In this document: one piece after another, positions 1 through 11,414 of the stretch | Position numbering within the stretch: position 1 is the stretch's first letter | How the letters are laid out: the number at the start of each line of letters is the position of its first letter | Origin: Cephalopachus bancanus | Taxonomy: Eukaryota > Chordata > Mammalia > Primates > Tarsiidae | Direction of reading: 5' to 3' | DNA length: 64,000 nucleotides | Assembly (NCBI GenBank): GCA_027257055.1 | Contig: JAPVLO010000133.1 | Coordinates: forward strand, 3,844,001 to 3,908,000 | The notes under the pieces: model-generated | Told to the model about the DNA's origin: nothing | The model's database searches: none | Seen by the model: only the letters and a program-made list of their open reading frames with translations | Made by a program: the position numbers and the translations under genes

Positions 1-493
1 TTGCGGGGCCATGGAATATATCAGTTTCTCTTTTTATCTGTTGTGTGATGTTATGTCACAGTCAGGTTGGAAAATAAACTTCAGCACATAAGGTAATAGT
101 CCCGTCTGATGAGTCCTTACCAGGTGTGACAACCAAGGCTCTTAGGTATCGGGATAAGAGGAAAAGGCCACAGTTTAGTCCCCACATAACTAAGGAAAAC
201 TTTCCTACTTGCCTTCTATTCCAGAAAGAAAATTAAAACTGTTAGGTAGAACCTGCAGCCTCCCACTATTTCCTCCTTCCCTCCCCCAACACCTTCATTC
301 ACTCTCATTCTTATCTTCTGACACAGAGGAAGGGGAGGAGCCCCGTATGTCTCTCCCTTCTGAGGTCTTGCACCATGAGTGTGCTCCTCTTCCAGGCATC
401 TTCAGCCTCTCCATCTCTACTGGTTCTTTACCTTCAATGCACACTTGAGTCATTCCCATTTTCTCCTCAAAGGAGAGGAACATACTTGCCTTA
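1..493. other. Non-coding flank, nothing recognised
   Basis: Pyrimidine-rich unique-looking sequence at the window edge. ORFs are short and without similarity I recognise. Confidence 0.5.
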
Positions 494-632
494 TTTATTT
501 CTTATTTTTAGTTTTTGAGTTAGATCTTACTCTGTCTCCCATGCTGGAGTACAGCGGCACGATCACAGTTCACTGTAGCCTCCAATTCTTGGACGCAGGC
601 GATCCTTCCACCTCAACCTCCTAAGTAGTTGG
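494..632 (-). mobile_element. Alu-like SINE, first piece (split by the ERV)
   Basis: T-rich start, then GAGTTAGATCTTACTCTGTC and CACCTCAACCTCCTAAGTAG. The sequence continues at 5418 across the ERV insertion with GGGACTACAAGTGTGCACC. Confidence 0.88.
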
Positions 633-1115
633 TGAAAGGACAAAATAGAGTTTCTCTGGCCACTTTGAGTAGGCTTAATTGAGCACATACATGATAATAC
701 TCCTTTACCGAAGAACAATCAGTTTCCCAGACAGCCTGGGCAAGTGTTATTCTACTTAGTCACAAAACATTAAAATTAACATCGTTGTTTCAAGAATTTG
801 TCTTCCAGTCACCAGCCTGCCTTTTGTCCCTGTGCCAGTGACTGACCCACCCATCCACCTGATGTCAGAGATATGGAGAAACAGACCATCACCCCATCAC
901 CATGCCAACATCTCTTGTGTCATCTCACCCACGAATGCTTGTCTGTCCCCCTGAAGAAAAACTTTATAACCCCCCCACCTCAAACATTTGGGGCCATACT
1001 TTTCTTAGCATCTGGCCCTCTCCTCCCTTGGAGAGTAAATACATCCTTTTACTTGTTTATTCTCTCTGCAAATCTTTGCTTACCCATGGCACCAACTCTA
1101 CTCATCAACCTAACA
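633..1115 (+). repeat. 5' LTR remnant of the ERV
   Basis: It ends at CTAACA just before the leader (TTTTGATGGTCC onward, probable primer-binding region). An AAAACTTTATAA box near 958-969, CTTTGCTTAC downstream and TG...CA ends fit an LTR. The upstream part (633-790) does not align well with the other LTR and may be a deleted or diverged U3. Confidence 0.65.
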
Positions 1116-2042
1116 TTTTGATGGTCCATACAGGGACTCTCCTATCAGGACCTCTTTTTCTACTGTTTCCTTTTCCATCTCGAGACCTTGGTGGACTGTA
1201 TTCAAGATGAGAGACAATTGATGGTTTCTGCCTGGGGTTACTCCTTGGTGGAGCCAGAAAGTCTCAGAGGAAGATGTCAGATCACCATCACCTGACTGGG
1301 TGAGAAACAAAAGTTGTTTTTCCTTTTTTTTTTCCCACTTTTCCATCAAATGACTTCTAATAACTGGTAATTGACAACTTCTGGTGAGGGCATTCCCTGG
1401 TGTAGCCTGAAAGAAGGCCAGAGAGTAACGAGATTGATGGCTTTGCCCAAAAGGGAGAGTCCTTCTCTTCTCTTCTCTTCTCTTCTCTTCTCTTCTCTTC
1501 TCTTCTCTTCTCTTCTCTTCTCTTCTCTTCTCTCTTTCTCTCTCTCTCCCTGCCCCCTCTTCCCCTTGCGGCAACCCATCCCAGTTATGCCTTCTCATTG
1601 CCATCGGCATCAACTGGTAAAGCATCAACTGGTAAGTCCCCCTGGCACACCCATTTTTAGTTTCATGGTTCTGAAAACAGATACCTAAAAAGCTGTCATT
1701 GAGAGTTCAGGATCTCTTAGCCTCTTGGTCTCGGAAAATCTTGACATGCCAAGTCTCCCAGACACTGGTTATGATGTCTCTGTTAGGACACCACAGAGGA
1801 CTTGCTCCTCAAGGAGGGACTTCCTTGTCCCACATATAGAATTGAGGTGAATGGGGGAATGCCCTTTTTCCCTTAACTCCTACCTAAGCAGATTTTCCAC
1901 CCCCACCCAACTCAGGACACTGACTAGGAGTGGATGGTCAGATTCCCCACCTCACTCGGGATGCCAACTAGGGTGAGGATGGGTTTTCTCTCTTCCCCAG
2001 TACTGCCCTCAGAACCTCTCCTTTCCTTCTCTAGGACTCCTC
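1116..2042 (+). other. ERV leader region with TTCTC microsatellite
   Basis: Untranslated leader between the 5' LTR and the gag start. It contains pyrimidine-rich sequence and an expanded TTCTC tract. Long ORFs on either strand here come from the microsatellite and carry no recognisable protein. Confidence 0.5.
1462..1532. repeat. (TTCTC)n microsatellite
   Basis: Fourteen near-perfect pentamer copies in the ERV leader. On the minus strand it encodes a meaningless Glu/Arg/Lys repeat. Confidence 0.98.
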
Positions 2043-2905
2043 ATGGGAAACATTCACCCTGGTATTGCCAAAGATTCCCTATTGGAATGTCTTCTCAAAA
2101 AAACTCAAGACCCTCTTATTATAAAAGAACATTTGTCGTAAACATCTCTCTTCTTTTTCCCCCTGAAATACAGTTTAGCCTCAATATCAGTTAGGTGATC
2201 AGAAGGTTTGGCCCAAGAATGAGTATCTGGCCCCTAATACCTTTCTTCAGTGGAATCTCTATTTCTGCTGCCAAGGCAAATGGTCTGAGGTTCCTCGTGG
2301 ACTAACCTTTCTCAAATTGGCATACCACCTAGACCTTTGCTCTTCCTGTCACATGCTCCTTCCAACTCCTTTCAAACTAATTTACCTTCCTCTTGTTCAC
2401 TCTCAGAAGATTCAGACCCAGCTGACCAACCCCCACTTTTTCCCACCTTCAGCCTCCTCCCTTTCCACTCCCCAAGACCGCACCCCCACACACACACCAG
2501 CTGCTTATCCTAAACACCCTCCCTCACTTCCTGATAACATGTCAGCAGCAGCCATGGCTGCTGCAGCAGAAACCGGGTCATGAATGTTGCCTCCTTTTAC
2601 CACCCCCTTCATTTCCTTCACCTGCCCATGCCTGCTCAGGATGCCCCTTTAAATGTCTAGACTCTATTCACCAACTTCTCCTTAGGGAAGTGGCTGAGTG
2701 GAAGGTAATATTAGAGTTCATGTTCGCTTTTCTATACTAGATCTATCTCAAATTGAACCTAAACTGGGATCTTTCTCTGCTGATCCTTTTAAGTTTACTA
2801 AATAATTTGAGTACCTCTCTCTCTCTCTCTTTTGCTCTCTCTCTCTCTTCTTATGATTTGTCCTGGAGAGATGCAAATGTTATTCTTACTCCTACCACCT
2901 CTGCA
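2043..2905 (+). pseudogene. ERV gag remains (matrix to capsid), broken
   Basis: An ATG-GGA start at 2043 gives the Met-Gly expected of a myristoylated gammaretroviral matrix protein. A matrix-like stretch follows to about 2340, then a proline-rich region (2430-2560), then a capsid-like stretch at about 2735-2905 interrupted by a CT microsatellite. A run of seven A at 2097-2103 puts the downstream part out of frame, and further stops occur. Family assignment is by general resemblance to ERV1 gag layout. Confidence 0.55.
2813..2850. repeat. (CT)n microsatellite in gag remains
   Basis: Two CT runs separated by TTTTG interrupt the capsid-like part of the ERV. Confidence 0.95.
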
Positions 2906-3814
2906 GAGGAACGCAGTTGAGTTTTTACTAACGTCCAGGACTTAAGTCAAAGATAGTCTATTGTCATTCTAATTTGCTTTTCCATATTTCCAAGTAAAAA
3001 CTTGGCAGTACAGAAAACTGTTTTAAAAGTCTGTACTTAAGTCTTACTTCCTACAATCTTACCATGTATAAGTCCCTATTTTAAAAACTAGTGCTAGACA
3101 ACATCACTGTTTATTAGGTTTGCTAAAGGTTTTTAGAAAAAGGAAGTTGGGTCACCTTACTCTACCTGACTAGCTCTCCCTGCAGGACAGGTGCTGGATA
3201 CTCTGTGTGGCACAAGGGAGTATGGGAACAAGCCATTCCCACCTGATAGTCCACATCTCACAATTATTTTTCCAAAATCCTTGTGCCAACCTCCAACACC
3301 TCTTAGACTGTAATTTAGTGATTCATGAAGGGTCTTAGCAAATCTGCCTGTTCGCAACTGGAAATGAGTGGAGACAGGTCATTTCATACTCACGCGGTCT
3401 GTTCACTCTAAAAGGTTTTTACATCAGACCATTTCAAATGGAGAAATGGTCAAAAGTTTCATATTTACAGGCATTTAAAGAATGTTTTCACTACTTGGCA
3501 AACAACATTGTATCCTATGGGTTATTAGATCCCCAACTCCAGAGGTTAGTCTTAGAATTATGAGTACCAAACTTCCAATTTCAGAAAATTTTTGAGTTTT
3601 CGAACAACCAAGGCATTGAAAAAATAAAAAGGTGCTAACATGGAAGGCAGCAGGACCAAAGGGCTAGAAACAAGCATCCCAATTGGTGGTTGCCAGTACT
3701 AACAGAACTCCAGCTGCCTTATAGAAACCTGGTAATATCAAACCTGCTAAGGGGAAGGATATTCATTGCTAGGGATGCAATCAGTGGAGGCACTTAAAGT
3801 GTAGTTGCCCCCCA

Positions 3815-4027
3815 TGGGTTCAAGACCAGCCTGGACAACATGGCGAGACCTTGTCTCTATAATAAATCAGCTGGACATGGTGGTGCATGCCTATGGTTCT
3901 AGCTACTTGGAAGATTGAGGTGGAACGATCATCTGAACCCAGCAGGTCCAGGCTGCAGTGGCTGTGAGTGTGCAACTGCACTCCAACCTGAGCAGAGTGA
4001 GACTCTGACTCAAACAAACAAACAAAA
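3815..4027 (+). mobile_element. Alu-like SINE, 5'-truncated, inside the ERV
   Basis: It starts in the left monomer at GGGTTCAAGACCAGCCTGG and ends GACTCTGACTCAAACAAACA. It carries the CTATAATAAATCAGCTGG linker. Confidence 0.88.
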
Positions 4028-4289
4028 AAGCGTAATTGCCCCCAAAAGGCCTGGATCTCCAGGAACTTGTCCACTGTGCAGACTGGGGAACAGCTGTGCC
4101 CTTTTCTGGAGGGAAGGGGTAACACCTGGCTTAGGAAATGATGGCCACTGAGGAGACCTGGAAATCTGCTGAAGTGCCCAGCAGTAACTTACCATCAGCT
4201 AACAACCCCCAGGTGAATATTAGGGTACTAGAACCCAAATTAATTTTTTTTTAAGTTTTCAAGCAAAATTTATTTAGAAAGTAAATTGG

Positions 4290-4311
4290 ACAGAGAGAGA
4301 GAGAGAGAGAA
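4290..4311. repeat. (GA)n microsatellite
   Basis: Eleven GA units in the ERV interior. Confidence 0.95.
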
Positions 4312-4559
4312 AGGATATTCACCTCCCCAAGGATAGAAGAGCAGGCCAAAGCTAAGGAAACATGGCAGCCTTAGCTCAAAGAGCCACGTGGCGACAGGAG
4401 AGTCTAACAAAGCAATGGTCCAGAATTCCTGTTTTTAAACAGCGGATAACCAGGGAGGGTGCAAACGCAGTCCCCCACTACTGCAAATTATGCAGTCAAG
4501 TTCCCCACATTTGGGGAAATCACAGGAATCAGCACATCTGAGGGCAAAGCATAAGTTTC

Positions 4560-4681
4560 ACCCTGGGAAAACCATCTTCGTGATCATGGTATATCCCATG
4601 CCAGATAAGTATCAAATTAATTTCTTAATTAACACAGGTTCCAGCCATTTGGTCCTGGCCATCCATATTGGGATTATATAG
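4560..4681 (+). pseudogene. Retroviral protease-like scrap
   Basis: A short open stretch ending at 4681 contains a hydrophobic pair, then an Asn-Thr-Gly-Ser triad context, then a His-x-Val-Leu segment. This is the pattern around the active site of retroviral aspartic proteases, but with Asn in place of the catalytic Asp. It lies just upstream of the 3' LTR. That implies loss of reverse transcriptase, integrase and envelope regions between this point and the LTR. Confidence 0.4.
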
Positions 4682-4701
4682 TCGTCTTAATAAAAAATTA
4701 C

Positions 4702-5417
4702 TGAAAGGTAATTCAAATTATAGACGTAAAAAAGTTTGAACCAGCAGGCAGAAGAGAGACGTAAAAAAGTTATGAGTATGAAAGTATATTTTTGGTAAGA
4801 AAGGATGTAAAGGAAAGAGAATAATTTTGTATAGGAAAGGATCTTGTATAGTAAATTTCTATCTTATAAGAAAGGATTCAAGCATGTCATAAAATGGTAT
4901 GTGTAAGGTTTGTGGAAAGAAATATGTGAAACAAATTCTATGAACAATCAAGGTTGCAAAAAACTTTAGTTATTTCTATGAATTAACCATTAATATCAAT
5001 CACACTAATGTTAGGCCAGAATACTATTATGTCAAAATAACTGTGTTTTCTTAAAATACTGATCTGCCCTTTGGAAAAAAAATTTGTTCCAACAATTTGC
5101 CTTTTAGCTACCAACCCACCCCTTGTCTATGTGCCCATGACTGACCCACCAATCCACCTGCTGTCAGAGATATGGAGAAACAGACCCCATCACCTCATCA
5201 CCATGGCACATAGCTCCCGTGTCATCCTGCTCAAGAATGTTTGCCTGTCTCAATCAAGAAAAACTTTATAAACCCCCAGCCTCAAACATTCAGGGCTGTG
5301 TTTTCTTTAGTGTTTGGCCTTCTCCTTCCTTGAAGGGTAAATACACTCTTTTACTTGCTTATTCTCTCTGCAAATCTTTGCTTACTCATGGCACTGACTC
5401 CACTCACTGACCTAACA
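4702..5417 (+). repeat. 3' LTR of the ERV
   Basis: It starts TGAAAGG and ends ACCTAACA, about 716 nt. Its last 330 nt match 790-1115 closely, including the AAACTTTATAAACCCCC segment. The 5' part is purine-rich with GTAAAAAAGTT repeats and AAGAAAGGAT units, as in a retroviral U3. It is longer than the 5' copy by about 230 nt. Confidence 0.65.
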
Positions 5418-5713
5418 GTTGGGACTACAAGTGTGCACCACCACACCCAGCTATTTTTTTTTTTAATTATTTTTATTTTAAAGATGTGGAGTACAATTCA
5501 GGGTTAGGCACACAAATGGTCATCCTACAGGTAAAGTTTGGGCCTCACTTTGGTCCCCACTTCACCTGGTTTGAGATCAGGTAACACCCAGCTAAGTCTT
5601 AAACTTTTTGAAGAGACAAAGTCTCCCTATGCTAGTCTGGAATTCCTGGGCTCAAGCAATCCTCCCACCTCGGCCTCCGAAAGTGCAGGGATGACGGGGA
5701 GAGTCACAGCACC
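5418..5713 (-). mobile_element. Alu-like SINE, second piece (split by the L1 tail)
   Basis: Continuation of the SINE that starts at 494. It runs through GGGACTACAAGTGTGCACC, is broken by the L1 end at 5454-5583, and resumes to CCTCGGCCTCCGAAAGTGC and about 5713. Confidence 0.85.
5454..5583 (-). mobile_element. Short L1 3' end inserted in an Alu-like SINE
   Basis: On + it starts with a T run and carries the L1 3' UTR words TTTTAAAGATGTGG and ACCTGGTTTGAGATCAGGTA, also seen at the end of the full-length L1. A perfect 11-bp duplication, ACACCCAGCTA (5443-5453 and 5584-5594), brackets it. It is a 130-bp, heavily 5'-truncated insertion. Confidence 0.88.
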
Positions 5714-5749
5714 CATCCCACACTTGCTCTTTCTAATCCCACTTCCTCC

Positions 5750-6215
5750 TGTCTCCCCTGAATTTGCTCCACTCTGTCTTTCATGCCCACCATGCCACCA
5801 AAACTGCCACTCATCAAGGTCCCCCATGGCCTCCATGCTGCCAGTTCCAACAGCCAAAGTTTCACCTTGGCAGCTGTTGACACTCTTGACTTTCCCTCTC
5901 TTGAAATACTTAGCTCACTTGGTTTCACTTCACCACTCTCTCCTGGTTTGTTATCTGTCCCTGTGACTTGGCTGTTCCTTGAGCTTGGCAAGCTTGCTGT
6001 TGCCTCAGGGCTCTGCTCCAGCAGCTTCCACTGTCTGGAATGCAGAAATGTGCAAGGCTCATTCCCTCCCTTGGCTCAAGGTGCTGTTCTGTTCTCACTA
6101 CATATAAATCAGCTCCTCTGTCTTTGCCTTCTTTTTCTTTATAACACTTACCACAGCTTTATATACACAGTGACCTCTTCACTGGCCCATAGTTGTCTTC
6201 TAGGATAGAGTCCCA
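5750..6215 (+). mobile_element. Ancient L2-like LINE fragment
   Basis: CATGCCACCAAAACTGCC to GACTTTCCCTCTCTTGAAAT, then TTGCCTCAGGGCTCTGCTCC, CACTGTCTGGAATGCAG and TTTATAACACTTACCACAGC, follow old mammalian LINE2-like sequence as I remember it. ORFs here are by-products. Confidence 0.6.
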
Positions 6216-6222
6216 CACCCCC

Positions 6223-6525
6223 AGTTTTTTTTTTTTCATTTTTTGACTAGGAGTCTCACTCTGTCACCCAGACTGGAGTGCCGTGGCATACACACGGCCA
6301 CCACAGCCTTGGCCTACAGGGTTCAGGTGATCCTTCTGCCTCAGCCTTCCAAGTAGCTGGAACTAAGGACCTGCACCACCACACCTGGCTAATTTTTTGA
6401 TTTATTGTAAAGATGAGGTCTTGCCAAGTTGTCCAGGCTGATCTTGAACCCTTGGACTCAGACAATCCCCTCGCCTCTGCCTCCCAAAGTACTGGGATTA
6501 TAGGTGTGAGTCTCTGTGTCCAGCA
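6223..6525 (-). mobile_element. Alu-like SINE, full length
   Basis: T run, AGGAGTCTCACTCTGTCACC, both monomers, ends GTGTCCAGC. Inserted at the end of L2-like sequence. Confidence 0.92.
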
Positions 6526-6968
6526 CAATCCCAGTTTTCATTCGTTCCTTTTCTTTTTAGTAAGAGGACATACCTCTGCACTCAAGTTTTAGCAGGGTAC
6601 TTGGTGACCCAGTTAGGAATGACTTTCCTCGGCCTCCCTTTTAGCTGGATGAGGCTATATCAAAAAGTTGTGCCCTGTGAGACATAAGTAGAAACTAATC
6701 ATGTCCCTTAAAGGGAAGCTGCTTGTCGTGCATGTTCTCTCCCCTTTTCCTGCTGTTTGACAAATGGCAAAAAGAAATATAGACTGGAAGCCATGTATTA
6801 AGGAAGGCAAAGCCGTCCCATTAGCTTAAGTCCCAGTCTAAGTTCGGGAGCTGAAGCCTCTCCTCCCTTGGATCAACCACACACTTCAGGGCCATCGCAT
6901 GAGAGAAGATAAACTCTGTTCTTTTAAAAATCATTGTTTGGACCTGTTTGCTGTAGCAGCTTAGTCAA

Positions 6969-7262
6969 TTTTTCTTTTTTTTTTAAGTTGGAGTCTCATA
7001 CTGTCACCCAGACTGGAGTGCAGTGGCACACTCCCAGCCACCGCAGCCTTGACCTGCTGGGTACAGGTGATCCTTCGGCCTCAGCCTTCCAAGTAGCCGG
7101 AACTTCAGGCGTGCACTACCATGCCAGGCTAATTTTTGATTTATTGTAGAGACAAGGTCTCGCCAAGTTGCCCAGGTGGGTCTCAAACCCATGGGCTAAG
7201 GCAATCCACTCGCCTCAGCCTCCCAAAGTGCTGGGATTATAGGCTGAGCCACCGAGCCCGGC
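6969..7262 (-). mobile_element. Alu-like SINE, full length
   Basis: T run, TTGGAGTCTCATACTGTCAC, ATTTATTGTAGAGACAAGG linker, ends TGAGCCACCGAGCCCGGC. Confidence 0.93.
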
Positions 7263-7708
7263 ATGTCAATTTCTTATCTAATACACAAGGATATTGTTTA
7301 CTACATTCTCTGCTTAATCACCAGAACCTTGAACAGTGCATAACACAGGGTACATAGTCAACAAAAATTTGTTAAATAAATCCCAGAACGATATCTTTCT
7401 CTACTCTACACAGTCCTCCAGCCAGTGTCTTTTTCTCCACTTCCTTTTTCACCCAGCTTTGTGAAAGTCAATTCTTTTCCTATTGCCACCTGTTTCTTGG
7501 CCCTCTAAAACCCATTATAGGGTTCTATTCTCACTGTCCTATTCTTCTTGGAAACTTATTTCCCTTGTTGACAAAAGATGCCAAGCTCTATAAAATATTT
7601 GAGGGTTTTTTAGGTCCAAAGTGAGTGACCTAGGCCTGTGACACCATCCCCAGGAGGTCCTGAGAACGTGTACCTCCCCCCACCAGGTTAAATTGTAGAT
7701 TGGTTATA

Positions 7709-8298
7709 CAAGAGGGACCCCAAAGACCCAGAATTTATTTATAAAAAAATATGTCTTTACTCTTACATGCTTAAACTTCAGTCACCTTCAAAATAGTCTC
7801 TGTTTGCCAGTACACACATTGAGATGCTTTTCCCACTGGTTAAAACAGTTTAACTTATCAATTTTGATGTGTTTTAGTGCTTCTGTTGTTTATTGTTTCA
7901 CCTCTTCCACATCAGCAAAACGGTTCCCTCTGAGGACTTTTTCATCCGGGGAAACAACAAAAAAAAGTCGTTCAGGGTGAGATCAGGTGAATAGGGAGGA
8001 TGAGGAACGGGGGTCAAGCTGTTTTTGGTCAAAAGCTGCTGAACAGTCAGCATGGTGTGGGCAGATATGCTCGTAAATCAGCTGTCATGAAATGGGCAAA
8101 TGTGTTGAAAGAATCTCAAAAAAAAAAAAAAAAAAAATCACTGAAGCCAAATGCAGCCTCTCACAACAACGCTAGCTGGTCCACTGATGCCAATGGGTTT
8201 AGAATGCCAATGGGTTTCTAAACTAGCAAGGAAAGACTGTACTACAAGAGACCAACCTTCCAAAAAATAATTCCGATTTTTTGAGGGGTCCTCCCTCA
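7709..8298 (-). mobile_element. Internally deleted mariner element, copy 1
   Basis: About 590 bp flanked by TA (7707-7708 and 8299-8300), with inverted ends built on AGAGGGACCCC / GGGGTCCTCCCT. The minus strand carries remains of the transposase C-terminal part (about 7780-8060) with no intact frame. The body lacks most of the usual 1.3-kb mariner. A 17-A run at 8120-8136 is an added feature of this copy. Confidence 0.82.
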
Positions 8299-8579
8299 TA
8301 TTCAATTTAGTATAGAAGTGACAAGAAACCATAAATTAATATATGTGAAATTTGCATTGGTTCATCCAGGAAGGCAGGACATATTCAATTGGGGGCCTAT
8401 AGGTTGCGGGTGGAGTCAAAGATTTTCTGACTGAAAATTAGTTAGCTGGAGTCATCTAAGGAATTTTGAAAGCAGTAAAGGAAATAAGCAGATTGAGGAA
8501 AGATAGTGTGGAGGAGCCAAGTGTCTTAATCTGTAAAGAAAGCTTTCTGTGTGGTGGCAGAGTTCAGAGAGAGCAGGTT

Positions 8580-8805
8580 TCTTTTTGTCTTTCTTTTTTT
8601 TTTTTCTTTTTTTTTGAGTCGGAGTCTCACTCTGTTGCCTAGGCTCTGGAGTGAGCTTATAGCTACCGCAGACTTGACCTGCTGGACTCAAGCAAGCCTT
8701 CCACCTCAACCTTCCAAGTAGCTGGAACTACAGGCATGTGACACCATGCCCACTAATTTTTTGATTTATTGTAGAGACGAGGTCTTGCCATGTTGTCCAG
8801 GCTGA
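8580..8805 (-). mobile_element. Alu-like SINE, 5'-truncated
   Basis: T-rich start, GAGTCGGAGTCTCACTCTG, then the right monomer and linker; it stops in the left monomer at GTCCAGGCTGA. Confidence 0.88.
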
Positions 8806-9257
8806 TTTACTAAATTAATATATTTTCAATGTGTAGTAAAAATGAAGTAAACATATATGTTAATTATTTAACAATTAATAAATTACATAGAATGGTGAAT
8901 ATTCCTCTCCATGGGACATGTACAAAACTTGGGAGATTTAAAAAAGATTATCAGCACAAGCTTGTTCTGATCTACACTGGCCCGATGTACTTTTCCCACT
9001 TGATTCCTTAATCCATACTCGCCTCAACCCACTGAATTGTCCCCAGTTCCTTTTCCATAGCACTTTCTCTATAACACCTTTTGTTCCACTTTGAACCCTC
9101 CTGGAATGCACTTTTCCAAGAATTAGAAAACGTCAATTCTATTCATCCATCAAAATACATCCCTCCAGCCTTTCCTTGAATTCCCCTCAGGTAGAAGTGA
9201 AGTCTATGCACTGGGACTCCTCAGGAATTTGCTGCACCTCCTCCAGACTCTTACAGA

Positions 9258-9301
<44 letters not shown>
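9258..9301. repeat. (AC)n microsatellite, 22 units
   Basis: Uninterrupted AC dinucleotide run, likely polymorphic. Confidence 0.99.
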
Positions 9302-9304
<3 letters not shown>

Positions 9305-10246
9305 GAGTATTACTATATTACTACCCATTCTACTTTCTGAGGGTGGCATACATTTTACAGTCATCACTGTTAATGAATCAAAGCAACGAGTGCATGGTGA
9401 AAATGATACAAACACATAGATGGTTCTAGTCCAAGTAAAGATTAAAAAAATATTGTTAAAACAATATTGGAGGACACATACTAAAATTCAGACATGTCTA
9501 CCACGCACATTTCTCCTTACCTCTTTCAGAATTGATCCATGATCAAAGAGCATATTGTTTGTAAAAATCAAATGTGTTGTCTATATTTTGGCTAAAGCCC
9601 CACTAGACTGGAACAGAATGATAGGTGGTGAGTACTCCCACATTCTGAAGTGAGATGTTACCACCTATGCAGAGCCGGAAAAGATTTTATAGCCCGAAGA
9701 CCCAAATATTCCTGAAGTATAAATAAGGCTTCAACCGGAGAGTCGGGGAGAGATCTCTTTGGAGAAATTCATTTTCTCTGAGTTTCACTCCCTGATCTCC
9801 CAGGAGATGTCCAGGGGATGCTGCTCTCTGCAGAGTTCTTGAACTGAGCATCTTGGAACACGGAGGTGGTAGGGGTAGGGTGAGCTGCTGTTGGAGCTGT
9901 GCCTGAAATCCCAAGGGACAGGCACTGGGACTGGAGTTCTGAAGGCCAAGGAGGGAGAACTTTCACTCCCATAGACTGTCAGGATGGAGGCTGCATGGGC
10001 CATGCCCTGCAGACCAGATGTGGACCACGAGGGTGAGAAGGTGAGAATCAGCCTCAAGGAGTCAATAGAACTTTCTGGCAGGAGTGAGGTGACCTCAGCA
10101 GGGAGGCATCAGAGGTGTTCCTGGGGGAGCAAGATGGTGTGAGGCGGAGACTATTGGACACTCTCCAAGGAAGAGACTGCATCAAGGTTGGATTAATAGA
10201 ATTTCAGATGAGAGGTCACACATCAGAGCTCTACAGTGAGAAAAAG

Positions 10247-10480
10247 ATCACTTGAATATAGTTTGAGGCCAGCCTGGGCAACATAGTGAGACCTCGTCTC
10301 TACAAAAAAATAAAAAACTTAGCCAGGTGTGGTGATGTGTGCTTGTAGTCTCAGCTACTCAGAAGGCTGAAGCAGAAGGATGGCCTGGGCCTAGGAGATT
10401 GAGCCAAGATTGTGGCGCTGCACTCCAGCCTGAGGGATAGGGTGAGACACCAACTCTAAATAAATAAAACAAAACAAAAA
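10247..10480 (+). mobile_element. Alu-like SINE, 5'-truncated
   Basis: Starts at TAGTTTGAGGCCAGCCTGG, continues through the second monomer and ends in an AAATAAATAAAACAAAAC tail. Confidence 0.88.
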
Positions 10481-11414
10481 CAACAGTAATAAATACTCAA
10501 AACTCATCACTTCTTGATTATGTACTAAATTTTACTAGTGTGTATTTGAAGGTTTTTTTATTCACTGCATCTGTGTGATAGAATTCATACACAATGTACG
10601 CTGCTAGATAATTATGCGTCTCTTTCCAACCCTGTGATCAGTGATGTCACGTTGGTAATTTGAAATCTCATGTAGTAGGAATATTTACACAACAGAAATC
10701 TGCCACAAATTAGGGCGTTTTGTAGATTGTTAGTGTTTTGTAGATTGTTTAGATTAAAGAACGTGATGGAGAAAAGAATAATGTAGATCAAGCTCAAACA
10801 ACTGAATAAGAAGAAAAAATTAATAAAATATTCTGGTATTTGAAAACGATTATCTTTTTTAGCTACAAAGTTGCTCATATCATTAACAGACAAATGAAGT
10901 CTCAACGCACATACATCTTTTCCTCTGTTTTATTTTTGTCTTACTTGTTAAGGAAGAGGAAAATGTCAATTAACATTCTTGTTGGAACTACACTCACTCA
11001 GCAACTGCAACCAGAGGTTGGTTAAGGTATAGGAATTTGGTCCGAAATCAGTGAGAGCATTTTTGAATTTTGCCATGTGGAATTTGCAGTGGAGATTATT
11101 ATATATTTTTTAATTTGTAAATTGTATACTACACATTCTTTATATCAACATTTATAATAAACTTATGTTCATCTATGTAAATACACATTTTTTTCCAGAG
11201 ACAGTTGTTAAATACTTTTTAGCAAACCACTGACCACCATCTTTCTCCTCCATTTCTTCCACTTCCTGGACCAATTCGGCACTAAGCTCTTTGATTCTGC
11301 TTCCTAATATTTCTTGGAACTGCTCACGTCTTTCTATTCTCACTGCTGGTATGAGAACCTTATCTCTTGCTGGTATTATAGTAAGTTTCCTAATAGGTCT
11401 TGGCGTCCAGGCCT

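Larger units (their letters stand above)
633..5417 (+). mobile_element. ERV1-like endogenous retrovirus, internally deleted, with two LTR remnants
   Basis: The 3' parts of two LTRs (about 790-1115 and 5085-5417) are clear duplicates: both contain the run from GACTGACCCACC through an AAAACTTTATAA box to TTTATTCTCTCTGCAAATC and both end CTAACA. Both putative LTR starts read TGAAAGG (633 and 4702). The unit is flanked by the 5-bp repeat GTTGG (628-632 and 5418-5422), and joining the flanks makes a continuous Alu sequence, which fixes the insertion borders. Gag remains lie at 2043-2905 and a protease-like scrap at about 4560-4681. Most of pol and all of env are absent. Frames are broken throughout, so no protein is expected. 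Confidence 0.8.
8806..11414. other. Non-coding region around an AC microsatellite and one SINE
   Basis: Mostly unique-looking sequence. A TATAAATAAG box at about 9718 is followed by GC-richer sequence to 10200 with no supported gene; it might be an old LTR or a promoter. The minus-strand ORF at 11173-11427 has a charged, coiled-coil-like composition but no partner exons. Confidence 0.4.

Noticed and set aside
1110..1628. 172-codon minus-strand ORF and its 77-codon and 105-codon overlaps
   Set aside because: The frame crosses the TTCTC microsatellite in the ERV leader; the Glu/Arg/Lys run is a repeat product.
9718..10200. TATAAATAAG followed by GC-richer sequence as a gene promoter
   Set aside because: No downstream exon or known first exon was found; an old LTR is as likely.
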